A stretch of 64,000 nt of DNA, from positions 248,001-312,000 of the forward strand of contig CP009479.1 in the NCBI GenBank assembly GCA_000965745.1, in the 5' to 3' direction. Position 1 is the first letter of the stretch. Each line of letters starts with the position of its first letter. The notes beneath the pieces are model-generated. The model was not told the DNA's origin, searched no databases, and saw nothing but the letters and a program-made list of their open reading frames with translations. Positions 41,996 to 50,956 of this stretch are shown here, piece after piece. Both the position numbers and the translations under genes were made by a program. The stretch is from an uncultured archaeon (GTDB taxonomy: Archaea > Thermoplasmatota > Thermoplasmata > Thermoplasmatales > Thermoplasmataceae).

Positions 41996-43984
41996 ATGTC
42001 CGTACCTATCACAAGCCCGACCCTTGTTTTCGTCCCGCTATATGAACTGGCGATTGATTATTCGCTGTCCTTTGCAGTTACAGCCTTCGTGTTTTACTGG
42101 TGGTACAGGTCATACAGCAGGATCGGCATAGGGTTCAGCGAGATGGGGGCCTACCTCCGCTCAAACTGGAGGGGAATGGCTTCAAAGTACCTTTCATTCG
42201 GAATCTTCCACCGGAAGAACAAGGAAGACCATTACGCGGGCACAATGCACATAATGATCTCTTTCGGCATCCTGATACTTTTTATCGCCACATCGCTGAT
42301 TTTCCTGTCCCATGACATAATCAAGCCGCTGTTCCACTTCGGCATACTGGTCGGCGCGTTCTATCTCAACTTCGAAGTCTGGGCCAACATCGGCGGGGTA
42401 ATGCTGATTGCAGGCCTCATTATGGCACTCTACAGGAGGCTGGCAAAGAGGGTAAGGCTCGATACAGTAGCCGATGACTACATGATAATAGCCGGCCTCA
42501 TGATACTTGCACTCCAGGGTTTTTTCCTGGGGGCCTTGAAAATTGCCCTTTTCAGAAATGCCTTTGACGCCTACAGGTTCGTTGAGTGGGGCCTGAGCTA
42601 CATCTTCCCGGCAGTAGGCCTTACAGGAAACCTGGGCATAGCCTTCTACAGGGGACTCTGGTTGGTGCACATTGCGTCAGCATTCGCACTGGTTGCCTAC
42701 CTGCCGTATTCCAAGCTTTCCCATATGGCCCTGGCTGCTGTATACATAAGCGCCCACAAGGAAAAGCCCAGAGGGGAGATGACGACCCCGTTCATGCTTG
42801 CCGAGGCCCTTGAGACCGGAAACTTCGAGTTCACCGTAGGGGCAAAGAAGGTTACAGACCTGCCGAAACTGAAGCTGGCAGAAGCAATGGCCTGCACTGA
42901 CTGCGGAAGATGTGAGCGCGCATGCCCTGCGGTTATGGCCGGAAGTGACCTTGACCCCAGAGTGGTTGTCCAGAACGTCAAGAAAACAGCAGGAAATGGA
43001 GAGCTGGAGCTGAACCCGGGAATATTGACCGAGAATGCCAGCTGGGCCTGCACAACATGCCAGGCCTGCGTGGAGGAATGCCCTGTTGTTATAGATCCGC
43101 ATTCGTATGTTTTGGAGGCAAGAAGGAATCTCGTGATGGAGAACAGGATCTCAAAGGAGACCGGGCAGTACCTCAACAACCTCACCAACACCCTCAACCC
43201 GTTCGGCAACCCCCCGGGGGACAGGGACAAGCTCCTGGATTACGCCCCCAAGTTTGATTCCGACAAGGAGGTTCTGTACTGGGTCGGATGCATGGGCGCA
43301 TTTGATCCGAGGGATAACAAGACCGCCATAACAATCCTGGAGTTGCTGAAGAAAGCAAACGTGAACTTCGGGATCCTGGGCTCAGAAGAGAAATGCACCG
43401 GTGAGACCGCAAGAAGAATCGGTGAGGAAGGGAGGTTCCAGGAGCTCGTGATGCAGAACGTTGAGACTTTCCAGAATCACGGGGTCAAGAAGATAGTCAC
43501 CGCCTGCCCGCACTGCTACAACACATTCAAGAACGAGTACCCCAAATTCGGCCTGGAAGCTGAAGTGGAGCACCACTCTGAGTTCCTTGCCAACCTCGTG
43601 AAGGAAGGGAAGCTCAGGATGCGCAGGGGGAAGGGGAACATAACTCTTCACGATCCATGCTACCTCGGCAGGATAAACGACGAGTACGACAACACGAGGA
43701 ACATTGTGAGCTCTTCCGGAAACCTTACCGAGATGGAAAGGTCAAGGGAAAAGAGCATGTGCTGCGGTGCCGGAGGGGGAAACTACTGGTACAAGGTCGA
43801 AAGCCAGGACTCCGTGAGCAAACTCAGAATGCAGCAGGTTCTCGAAACAGGTGCAGATCAGCTTGCTGTTGCCTGCCCGTTCTGCATGCCCATGCTTTCG
43901 GACGCTGCAAGGACCCTGAATGCAGAGAACAATATCGAGATCAAGGATGTTGCAGAACTAATCAGGGACAACCTGGAAGAATAG
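41996..43984 (+). CDS. Membrane Fe-S oxidoreductase, HdrD/GlpC/FadF type
   Basis: A fusion of 662 aa. Residues 1-250 form about six membrane helices with several His, resembling a NarI-type cytochrome b. Then come two 4Fe-4S sites, CTDCGRCERACP and CTTCQACVEECP, and two CCG domains (CMGAFDPRD with CTGETARRIGEEG and CPHCYNTF; HDPCYLGRINDEYD with MCCGAGGGNYW and CPFCMPM). This is the layout of bacterial FadF, now known as an ETF:menaquinone oxidoreductase. Neighbouring etfBA and two acyl-CoA dehydrogenases support the same role: passing electrons from fatty-acid oxidation to quinone. Start ATG at 41996. Confidence 0.85.
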   Translation: MSVPITSPTLVFVPLYELAIDYSLSFAVTAFVFYWWYRSYSRIGIGFSEMGAYLRSNWRGMASKYLSFGIFHRKNKEDHYAGTMHIMISFGILILFIATSLIFLSHDIIKPLFHFGILVGAFYLNFEVWANIGGVMLIAGLIMALYRRLAKRVRLDTVADDYMIIAGLMILALQGFFLGALKIALFRNAFDAYRFVEWGLSYIFPAVGLTGNLGIAFYRGLWLVHIASAFALVAYLPYSKLSHMALAAVYISAHKEKPRGEMTTPFMLAEALETGNFEFTVGAKKVTDLPKLKLAEAMACTDCGRCERACPAVMAGSDLDPRVVVQNVKKTAGNGELELNPGILTENASWACTTCQACVEECPVVIDPHSYVLEARRNLVMENRISKETGQYLNNLTNTLNPFGNPPGDRDKLLDYAPKFDSDKEVLYWVGCMGAFDPRDNKTAITILELLKKANVNFGILGSEEKCTGETARRIGEEGRFQELVMQNVETFQNHGVKKIVTACPHCYNTFKNEYPKFGLEAEVEHHSEFLANLVKEGKLRMRRGKGNITLHDPCYLGRINDEYDNTRNIVSSSGNLTEMERSREKSMCCGAGGGNYWYKVESQDSVSKLRMQQVLETGADQLAVACPFCMPMLSDAARTLNAENNIEIKDVAELIRDNLEE

Positions 43985-44052
43985 ACTTACCGGCCTGCCC
44001 TGAAGATACAAACATTCAACTATCTCCACCTTTTATTTATGAATTGATAGAA

Positions 44053-44898
44053 ATGTTTGAGCAGGGTCTTCTTGAAGGGAAGAATATCATAATCACAGGC
44101 GGCGGAACTGGTCTGGGAAGGAGCATGGCCCTGAAGTTCGCCTCGCTTGGAGCCGGAATTGCCATACTTGGCAGAAGGAAAGAGCCTCTGGAGGGAACAG
44201 TGCAGGAGCTGAAAGACAGTGGGGCGGATGCAGTCTTCTCGGTCTGCGACATAAGGAAGCCGGATGAAATAGAGGCAGCATTCAATTCATTCCAGGAACA
44301 TTTCGGGTCTCTTGACACACTCGTAAACAATGCTGCCGGCAACTTCATCAGCCAGACTGAAAAGCTTTCCACCAATGCGGTTGATGCAGTCCTGAATATT
44401 GTGCTTCATGGCACATTCTACTGCACGCTCGATATGGGCAGGAGGTGGATAGCTTCCGGCAGGAAAGGCACAATCCTCAACATAGTCACGACCTACGCCT
44501 GGACCGGGTCCGGCTACGTGGTACCATCAGCGGCTGCGAAAGCCGGGGTCCTGGCACTCACCAGGTCACTTGCGGCTGAGTGGGGAAAGTACGGCATAAG
44601 GCAGGTGGCGATTGCACCGGGGCCTTTCGAGACGAGAGGTGCATGGGACAGGCTTGCCCCTACCGAAGATATAGCGAAAGTGATGGCTGCCAATGTGCCG
44701 CTGGGGAGAACCGGCACCCACGAGGAGCTGGCCAACCTGGCAACCTACCTGATATCTGACTATGCCGGATACATCAACGGGGAGGTTGTTGCCATAGACG
44801 GAGGCGAATGGGTAAACGGAGCCGGACAGTTCAACAGGCTGTCCATGCTCTCAGATTCGGACTGGGAAAAGATAAGGTCATTACGGAAAAGAAAGTGA
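44053..44898 (+). CDS. SDR oxidoreductase, 2,4-dienoyl-CoA reductase-like
   Basis: A short-chain dehydrogenase of 281 aa. NADP site: IIITGGGTGLGRSMALKFA, with GRR after the second strand. Then LVNNAAGNFISQTEKLS, and SAAAKAGVLALTRSLAAEWG, in which the usual YXXXK tyrosine is absent exactly as in mitochondrial/peroxisomal dienoyl-CoA reductases. IAPGPFETRGAWDRL closes the match. The frame is open upstream to 43657, but that part overlaps the Fe-S gene and is not protein-like; ATG at 44053 is the start. It would help degrade unsaturated acyl-CoAs. Confidence 0.88.
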   Translation: MFEQGLLEGKNIIITGGGTGLGRSMALKFASLGAGIAILGRRKEPLEGTVQELKDSGADAVFSVCDIRKPDEIEAAFNSFQEHFGSLDTLVNNAAGNFISQTEKLSTNAVDAVLNIVLHGTFYCTLDMGRRWIASGRKGTILNIVTTYAWTGSGYVVPSAAAKAGVLALTRSLAAEWGKYGIRQVAIAPGPFETRGAWDRLAPTEDIAKVMAANVPLGRTGTHEELANLATYLISDYAGYINGEVVAIDGGEWVNGAGQFNRLSMLSDSDWEKIRSLRKRK

Positions 44899-44956
44899 TT
44901 GCAGGCCCCTGACAAATTCCAGGGCTGCGCGATCCATAATTGGGGATAAAACAGGA

Positions 44957-45850
44957 TCAGGACTGCAGTGCCTGCACAAGCTTGGGGACGATCTGGTACA
45001 GGTCTCCCACAATCCCGTAATCAGCTTCCTCGAATATCGGGGCATCCTTGTCCTTGTTCACGGCTATAACAGTCTTTGAATCCCTCATTCCCGCTATGTG
45101 CTGGATCTGGCCTGAAACTCCAAGAGCAATGTAGATCTTGGGCTTGACCTTCTTTCCTGAGAGGCCAACCTGCCTGTCTTCCGTGAGCCACTGGTAATCA
45201 AGGCATACCGGCCTTGAACCTGCCAGTTCCCCCTTGACTGCTTTTACAAGAGGCTCCACCTCGGATATGCCCTCCTTCTTTCCCAGTCCCCTTCCGACGC
45301 ATACTATGACCTCAGCCTTCTCGAGATTCACCGCAGTTGCCTGCTTCTCTATCCTCTCAACAAGAGAGAGCTTCGAATCCCCAAGCTGGACTTCCTCTGT
45401 CGCTGATGCTCCTTCTGCAGGCTCAGGGTCGGCGATGCCGGGCATAAGGGTAAGCACCTTTGCGCCTGATTCCTCTTCAACGACTGTCTTGCCGCCGTGG
45501 GCAAACCTCCTGGTCACAGCCTTGCCGTCCTTTGGCTCGAATGATATCAGTTCCGTCATTGGCTGGAGCCCAAGTGAAGCGGAGAGAGACCCTGCGATCT
45601 CCCTTCCAAGGGTTGTTGATCCGAGGAAGATGAAGTCGTATGATCCGTTCTCGTATATCTGCCTGATCGCAGATGAGATGTTGTCGTAGAATGAGTCGCC
45701 CTTGAGTGAGTAAATCTTGCCTGCACCGTAATTGAGGACATCACCTGCGCCTTCTGCTTCCGTAACGCCGTCAGCGTCCATCATTTTCCTGATGTATGTC
45801 AGGGATTCCTGAAGAACTGATACATTGTCGGAATAGACTAGTGCCTTCAT
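44957..45850 (-). CDS. etfA: Electron transfer flavoprotein alpha subunit
   Basis: EtfA (297 aa) holds the FAD that accepts electrons from acyl-CoA dehydrogenases. The C-terminal FAD domain is clear: VCVGRGLGKKEGISEVEPLV, YQWLTEDRQVGLSGKKVKPK, GVSGQIQHIAGMRDSKTVIA, and KDAPIFEEADYGIVGDLYQI. The start overlaps the end of etfB by 4 bases. Confidence 0.95.
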   Translation of the reverse strand: MKALVYSDNVSVLQESLTYIRKMMDADGVTEAEGAGDVLNYGAGKIYSLKGDSFYDNISSAIRQIYENGSYDFIFLGSTTLGREIAGSLSASLGLQPMTELISFEPKDGKAVTRRFAHGGKTVVEEESGAKVLTLMPGIADPEPAEGASATEEVQLGDSKLSLVERIEKQATAVNLEKAEVIVCVGRGLGKKEGISEVEPLVKAVKGELAGSRPVCLDYQWLTEDRQVGLSGKKVKPKIYIALGVSGQIQHIAGMRDSKTVIAVNKDKDAPIFEEADYGIVGDLYQIVPKLVQALQS

Positions 45851-46593
45851 CTTATCACCTCTTTTATTGCCTTTACAACCTCGGGGATACCTTTCTCAGG
45901 GTCTTCATAAACTTCCCTCTTCCTGTCGCTCTTGGGAGCCCTGTCAGACAGCACCTTCACCCCGGATTCTTCGTTGATTCCGGCCTGTTCACTGTTAATC
46001 GGCTTCCTTCCGGCTGCCATTATCTGAAGGACAGGAGGCAGCCTTGGCTCGTTGATCTCCTGTGCGACGGATATGATCGCGGGCAGTTTTGATGAGAGTA
46101 TGACATTGTGGTCTTCCAGAACCCGGGTTACCTTGACCTGGCCGTCCGCGGGCTCCACCGAGATAGCGTTCCCGATCAGCGGCTCTCCCAGCAGGGATGA
46201 CAGCATGCCGGGCAGCAGGCCTGTGTATGTGTCCGCAGACTGGTTTCCCAGTATCACCATGTCATGCTCCATTCCCTTCAGCTTCCCTGCCAGCACTTTT
46301 GCGGTGAGGGCGGGCGAGTTGTCCTGGTATCCCGTGATGACGAAACCTTCGTCCACACCCATTGCATATGCCTCTTTCATCGCCGCATTTGACCTGTCCG
46401 TCCCGAATATGAGGCCGGTCACCTTTCCACCGTTCTTCTCCTTGAGCTGCACCGCCGCCTCAATGGCGTTCTTGCTAAGATTCTCGATCCTGAGCGGCAG
46501 ATTCTGTGTCATCGGCTCACCGGTATTCTGATCGGTTTTCATCTGATCTATATCCGGTATCTGTTTTATCAGAACAGCGATATTATACGGCAT
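45847..46593 (-). CDS. etfB: Electron transfer flavoprotein beta subunit
   Basis: EtfB (248 aa) pairs with EtfA and usually binds AMP. Motifs: IAVLIKQIPDIDQMK at the N-terminus, NAIEAAVQLKEKNGG, MVILGNQSADTYTGLLPGML (adenine-site loop), PAIISVAQEINEPRLPPVLQIM. It is the first gene of etfBA, which faces the FadF-like/SDR pair convergently. The AT-rich region just right of 46593 (tatagtatctttttagg) should hold the promoter. Confidence 0.95.
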   Translation of the reverse strand: MPYNIAVLIKQIPDIDQMKTDQNTGEPMTQNLPLRIENLSKNAIEAAVQLKEKNGGKVTGLIFGTDRSNAAMKEAYAMGVDEGFVITGYQDNSPALTAKVLAGKLKGMEHDMVILGNQSADTYTGLLPGMLSSLLGEPLIGNAISVEPADGQVKVTRVLEDHNVILSSKLPAIISVAQEINEPRLPPVLQIMAAGRKPINSEQAGINEESGVKVLSDRAPKSDRKREVYEDPEKGIPEVVKAIKEVIR

Positions 46594-46896
46594 AACAAAT
46601 CACTATCACCATAGTATCTTTTTAGGTTTATATTTTCGCCTGCACTGTTCCTGCATTGGTGGAATAAGCTGTTATGCGTGGTTTCCATGAGGTCCGGTGG
46701 AGATGCGCAGCGATGTCGGGCCACTCCTCCCGGTTCCATCTGAATTCCGTGGGTGCATACCTGACCGGATTTCTGAGATTCGAACCTCCTGGGCTGGAAG
46801 TGCCTAGACACCAATTAACAGTGGATTTGCGGTTGCAACTGTTGAGAAACACTTTTTACCATCAATTGCGTTGAATATAACAGGTGTGATTTTCGA
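46594..46896. other. Divergent promoter region between etfB and thiolase
   Basis: About 300 bases. It contains one tRNA T-loop-like string at about 46773-46783 on the minus strand, without pairing stems, and no protein frame I would support. Promoters for both etfBA and the thiolase operon must lie here; gaatataacaggtg shortly before 46897 is TATA-like. Confidence 0.45.
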
Positions 46897-48090
46897 ATGA
46901 GCGAAGGCAATGAGGTTTACCTCGTTAATTACAGAAGAAGCGCTTTTTCCCGTTCAAGGCCCAACGACCCTGAAAGGGACGCGTTCAATTCAATAAGGAT
47001 GGATGAGGCGCTGGCCAGACTTATAGACAACTCTGCGGCCGAGACGGGCATAAAGAAGGAGGAGATAGAGGATGTCATAGTGGGATGCGCGATCCAGGCG
47101 GATGAGAACTGGACATATGGCGGGAAGCACCCGGCCCTCCTTTCAAGCCTTCCCGTGTCGGTGCCCTCCATGGCACTGGACCGTGCGTGCGCATCCTCCC
47201 TCAATGCGCTGACCATAGGGTCGATGGAAATAATGTCTGGTAACGCGGAAATAGTTCTGGCGGGCGGAATGGAACACATGACCCATGTCCCCCTAGGGAA
47301 TAATGATCATATCAAGCCCAATATCAAGCTGCTTGTGAGGCCGGAGTACCAGAAATATGACATGAACACGGGGTATTCCATGGGCCTGACAGCCGAGAAA
47401 CTGGCCGGGGAGAGGAAGATCACCAGGGACGAGATGGACGAATTCTCGCTGAACAGCCACCTCCGGGCGGCAAAGGCGAGAGACAGCGGGTTCCTTGGCG
47501 GGGAGATCATGCCCATGGAAGTGGAGAAAGACGGGGATTTCGTGACAGTGGACCAGGACCAGAGCATAAGGGACAGAGTTTCCATGGAACAGATGAAGAA
47601 ACTTTCGCCTGCCTTCAGGAACGACGGCGTGATAACAGCAGGGAATTCATCGCCACTGAATGCCGGTGCAACCCTTACCATGCTAATGTCAAAGAAGAAG
47701 GTCGATGAATACGGCCTGGAGCCACTGGCAAGAGTTGTTTCAATGGGCTGGGCTGCGGTTCCCCCCTCGATAATGGGTGAGGGGCCTGTGCCTGCGTCAA
47801 GAAAGGCCCTGAAAAGGGCAGGCCTCAGTGTCGATGACATAGACTACTGGGAGATAAACGAGGCGTTCGCTGTGGTGGTGCTCAACGCGATCAGGGAGCT
47901 TAACATAGATCCGGAAAGGGTGAACGTGAACGGAGGCGCAATAGCCATAGGGCACCCTCTGGGAGCTACTGGCGCAAGGCTTGCGGGAACACTTGCCCGG
48001 ACCCTGCAGAAGAACAGAAAGGACCTCGGAATGGCTACACTCTGCGTAGGCGGAGGCCAGGGCTACTCTGTTGTGTTTGAGAGGGTGTGA
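46897..48090 (+). CDS. Acetyl-CoA C-acyltransferase (thiolase)
   Basis: Thiolase ends a beta-oxidation round by thiolytic cleavage of 3-ketoacyl-CoA. The acylated Cys is in ALDRACASSLNAL. The second-half signature is NVNGGAIAIGHPLGATGARL (His), and the C-terminal Cys lies in LCVGGGQGYSVVFE. Size 397 aa, normal for a catalytic thiolase rather than the SCP-x-like archaeal homologues. The stop is 4 bases before the acyl-CoA dehydrogenase ATG, so it heads a three-gene operon. Confidence 0.95.
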   Translation: MSEGNEVYLVNYRRSAFSRSRPNDPERDAFNSIRMDEALARLIDNSAAETGIKKEEIEDVIVGCAIQADENWTYGGKHPALLSSLPVSVPSMALDRACASSLNALTIGSMEIMSGNAEIVLAGGMEHMTHVPLGNNDHIKPNIKLLVRPEYQKYDMNTGYSMGLTAEKLAGERKITRDEMDEFSLNSHLRAAKARDSGFLGGEIMPMEVEKDGDFVTVDQDQSIRDRVSMEQMKKLSPAFRNDGVITAGNSSPLNAGATLTMLMSKKKVDEYGLEPLARVVSMGWAAVPPSIMGEGPVPASRKALKRAGLSVDDIDYWEINEAFAVVVLNAIRELNIDPERVNVNGGAIAIGHPLGATGARLAGTLARTLQKNRKDLGMATLCVGGGQGYSVVFERV

Positions 48091-48094
48091 AAGC

Positions 48095-49219
48095 ATGGAT
48101 TTTGAATTTCCGGAGGAAATAGTGAGTTTCAGGGAGAAGGTGAGAGAGTTCGCGGAGAGGGAGTTTACACCGGAACTGGCAAGAAAATTCGACCGTGAGG
48201 AGAAGTATCCGGATGAGCTCAAGGACAGGGTCATCAGGGAAAAGCTGGTGGACCCTTCAGACCCCTGGAAGACGCTCGTCGCCATAGAGGAGCTCTGCAG
48301 GCATGACCCGGGATTGGGAATATCAGCGACTGTTCCGTTCTTCGGCGAGGAAGTCCTTCTGCTCTTTGGAAGCGATGAGCAGAAGAAGAAGTACCTGGAA
48401 AAAGTGAACAACGGCGAGGCAATGATGGGTCTCGCCGTCACAGAGCCCGGCGGAGGCAGCGACGTAGCAGGCATAAAGACCAATGCAAAGGACATGGGCG
48501 ACCACTACCTTGTCAACGGCTCCAAGATGTTCATCACAAATGGCGGGATCGCCGATTACCTTGTCATGCTTGTTAGGACATCCGAGCCCGACGAGAAGAG
48601 GCACCACGGTCTCAGCACATTTCTCGTGGAGACAGGATGGGAGGGTTTCAAGGCCAACAAGCTTGTAGGCAAGCTTGGTGTCAGGGCAACCAATACTGCG
48701 GAACTGCAGATCACAAACATGAAGGTCCCAAAGGAGAACCTCATCGGAGAGGAGGGGAAAGGGTTCTACTACATCATGACATTCTTCAACATCAGCAGGG
48801 TCTTTGTCGCAGCCCAGGGCCTGGGAATTGCCCAGGGAATACTTGACCGCTCCGTGAGATTCGTCAACGAGATGTCGCATGAAGATGAAGGCTACAACAG
48901 GGAGCAGATACAGTTCCATCTTGCAGACATAGCAACAAGGGTTGAGGCTGCAAGGAACCTCACGTACAAGGCAGCCTCGTTCCTCTTCCAGTTCAAGCCG
49001 GACCCCATGATAACGAGCATGGCGAAGGCCTATGCTTCCGAAGCTGCAGTTTTCGCCTCCGAGAAGGCAATGGAGATCACGGGCCTTTTCGGCCTTACTT
49101 CCGATCTGGAACGGTATTTCCGGGATGCAAAGATCACTGAGATCTGGGAAGGGACGAGCGAAGTGGAGAGGCTCATCATTTCCAGGATGCTGAGAAAGGC
49201 ACAGGCAGGTGAGCAGTAA
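48095..49219 (+). CDS. Acyl-CoA dehydrogenase
   Basis: An FAD enzyme of 374 aa that makes the 2-enoyl-CoA. Signatures: VTEPGGGSDVAGIKTNA (FAD/substrate loop), MFITNGGIADYLV, LGVRATNTAELQITNMKVP, and the catalytic Glu in ITEIWEGTSEVERLIISRML. ATG at 48095 is chosen; an upstream in-frame start lies inside the thiolase gene. The stop overlaps the next gene's ATG by one base. Electrons would go to EtfAB, encoded next door. Confidence 0.94.
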   Translation: MDFEFPEEIVSFREKVREFAEREFTPELARKFDREEKYPDELKDRVIREKLVDPSDPWKTLVAIEELCRHDPGLGISATVPFFGEEVLLLFGSDEQKKKYLEKVNNGEAMMGLAVTEPGGGSDVAGIKTNAKDMGDHYLVNGSKMFITNGGIADYLVMLVRTSEPDEKRHHGLSTFLVETGWEGFKANKLVGKLGVRATNTAELQITNMKVPKENLIGEEGKGFYYIMTFFNISRVFVAAQGLGIAQGILDRSVRFVNEMSHEDEGYNREQIQFHLADIATRVEAARNLTYKAASFLFQFKPDPMITSMAKAYASEAAVFASEKAMEITGLFGLTSDLERYFRDAKITEIWEGTSEVERLIISRMLRKAQAGEQ

Positions 49220-50271
49220 TGGTTACAGAAGAGCATGAAATCCTGAGGTCAACCGTAAGGGAATATGTGCAGAAAACACTCGAACCTGGTGCGCTGGATA
49301 TAGAGAGGGATGGACTTGGCGAAGAGATCAGGAAATCAGTGTCTGCCCAGGGGTTCCTCGGGGCCAGGATCAGCAGCGACCTGGGAGGCTCTGATCTCGA
49401 TGAGGCAGGATACCTGATACTCCTGGATGAGATAGCGAGGGCGTCGCCTTCGGTGAGCGTCGACATAATGCTCCTGAACTCTTTCTTCTATCCGCTCGCC
49501 TCCGGTTCCGATGAAGGCAGGGATGCAGTGAAGAGGGTCCTGTCTGAAGGAAAAGGGGCAACGGTGGTTCTCAACACCATCCTGGAGGGATACAGGAATG
49601 AGGGTGAACTCATGGACGGTTCCTCAAAGATTACTGGAGTAAGGGACAACGTGCTGAACAGGAATGCCGCAATGTCAATCCTGGATGCCGGGAACGGATC
49701 GCTTGTGCTGGTCGATGATGCTTCCGTTTTCTCAAAAAAGGATTATTCCCTTGGATTCAGGGGACTTGGAATGGCGAAGATGGAGATGAGGGGCACAGAG
49801 TTCAGGACTGTCGCCGGGAAGGGGGCAGAGCATGCCCTCGACAGGGCCATGAATGAGTCTGACCCTGCAGTATCAGCGATCGCACTGGGAATCATTTCGG
49901 GATGCCTTCAGAAAGGGATAGACTACTCGAAGGTAAGGAAGACTTTCGGGCAGCCCCTGAGTGCGTACCAGCCGGTCGCATTCACCCTGTCCTCCCTGAA
50001 GGCCGAGGAAGAATTGCTCAGAAGGACATTGTATTCCGGGGACCTGGGGGAGAAGGAGAAGCTGATGCTGAAGATCAGTTCACTCGACCTGGCAAAGAGG
50101 GCTTCGAAGTATGCCCTGCAGGTGCACGGAGGCTACGGGTATTTCGAGGATTTCGGTGTGGAGAAGTTCTACAGGGACAGCACTGCCCTCGCGACTCTGT
50201 TCGGCAGATCGGTTAGGGACATGGAAAGGCTCTCGCACCATATCTACGGAGAAAAAGCAGGGTTCCTGTAA
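49219..50271 (+). CDS. Second, divergent acyl-CoA dehydrogenase-like protein
   Basis: A 350-aa member of the acyl-CoA dehydrogenase fold: helical N-domain (FLGARISSDLGGSDLDEAGY), shortened middle beta domain, and C-terminal helices (GIDYSKVRKTFGQPLSAYQP, GGYGYFEDFGVEKFYRD). In the place where the first enzyme has the catalytic Glu (Y/W-E-G-T), this one has ATLFGRSVRDMER, so the base is missing or located elsewhere. It may be a partner subunit of the first enzyme, as in heteromeric dehydrogenases, or use a different substrate. It overlaps the upstream gene by one base. Confidence 0.85.
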   Translation: MVTEEHEILRSTVREYVQKTLEPGALDIERDGLGEEIRKSVSAQGFLGARISSDLGGSDLDEAGYLILLDEIARASPSVSVDIMLLNSFFYPLASGSDEGRDAVKRVLSEGKGATVVLNTILEGYRNEGELMDGSSKITGVRDNVLNRNAAMSILDAGNGSLVLVDDASVFSKKDYSLGFRGLGMAKMEMRGTEFRTVAGKGAEHALDRAMNESDPAVSAIALGIISGCLQKGIDYSKVRKTFGQPLSAYQPVAFTLSSLKAEEELLRRTLYSGDLGEKEKLMLKISSLDLAKRASKYALQVHGGYGYFEDFGVEKFYRDSTALATLFGRSVRDMERLSHHIYGEKAGFL

Positions 50272-50282
50272 AAATAAATTTT

Positions 50283-50744
50283 TTATGAGGTTTCGGATGC
50301 TTCCACGGCTTCCGGGACCTCTTCGTATTCTTCTTCATATCTTCTAGGGCTCAAAATAGATCCGCCTATGAACCCTCCAATCGCCGGCACCACTATTGCA
50401 CTTACTGCAAGTGCCTTGATGAGCACGACCGGCTGCATTGCCATTGCAGCCTGGAGTTTTCCCATTACATCGGTTACGAGCTGGTTTGATCCAATAAATG
50501 CGGTGTAGGTGGTCAGAACAGACGGGGATACAAGGATGCTCAGAGCTATTACTATACCCGACACTACTGCCCCGGACACGATAGCCGAAACCGTTCCCCT
50601 GAGGGAGCCTCTTGCCACCAGGCCTGCAACAAGCCCGGCGACAATCCAGCCATAGACGGGGAGCCAGCCAAGAACTATGAAAGTGAGTATTCCTGCCGCT
50701 ATTGAGGCTCCTGCACTCCCATATTCAAGATCTGATGATGGCAT
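50283..50744 (-). CDS. Multi-pass membrane protein (DUF5518-like)
   Basis: A 153-aa protein with four helices rich in Gly, Ala and Val: AGASIAAGILTFIVLGWLPV, YGWIVAGLVAGLVARGSLRG, VSAIVSGAVVSGIVIALSIL and VLIKALAVSAIVVPAIGGFI. A Glu-rich cytoplasmic tail follows (YEEEYEEVPEAVEASE). The paired G-L-V-A-G-L-V-A-R-G and internal repeat resemble archaeal DUF5518 proteins of unknown function. ATG at 50744 is preferred over 50759. The gap to 50956 is AT-rich and holds its promoter. Confidence 0.6.
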   Translation of the reverse strand: MPSSDLEYGSAGASIAAGILTFIVLGWLPVYGWIVAGLVAGLVARGSLRGTVSAIVSGAVVSGIVIALSILVSPSVLTTYTAFIGSNQLVTDVMGKLQAAMAMQPVVLIKALAVSAIVVPAIGGFIGGSILSPRRYEEEYEEVPEAVEASETS

Positions 50745-50956
50745 GTGAATCCGTGGCAATTACTATGTAAATGTATATATTATTTTGCATGTTATGCATA
50801 ATTTTCAGTAAAGTACAAAGTTCAATACGAAAATAAATTGCACAAATTGCCGTTTCCGGAAGAAGTATAATCTGTTTCTTTGCGCAATGTTGCGGATTTC
50901 TTCCCCCGATTGCGCCTTCCCGTAAAGTTCCGCAGGTGCCTGAAGAAAAAGGATGG

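Noticed and set aside
43657-44052. Upstream extension of the SDR gene
   Set aside because: It lies antiphase inside the Fe-S oxidoreductase gene and its translation is Cys/Arg/Gln-rich, unlike any SDR N-terminus; the NADP motif starts right after ATG 44053.
46770-46800. tRNA-like T-loop (GGTTCGAATC on the minus strand) between etfB and the thiolase gene
   Set aside because: The flanking bases do not pair into a T stem, and no matching anticodon or acceptor arms could be built; it is a chance or a long-dead fragment.
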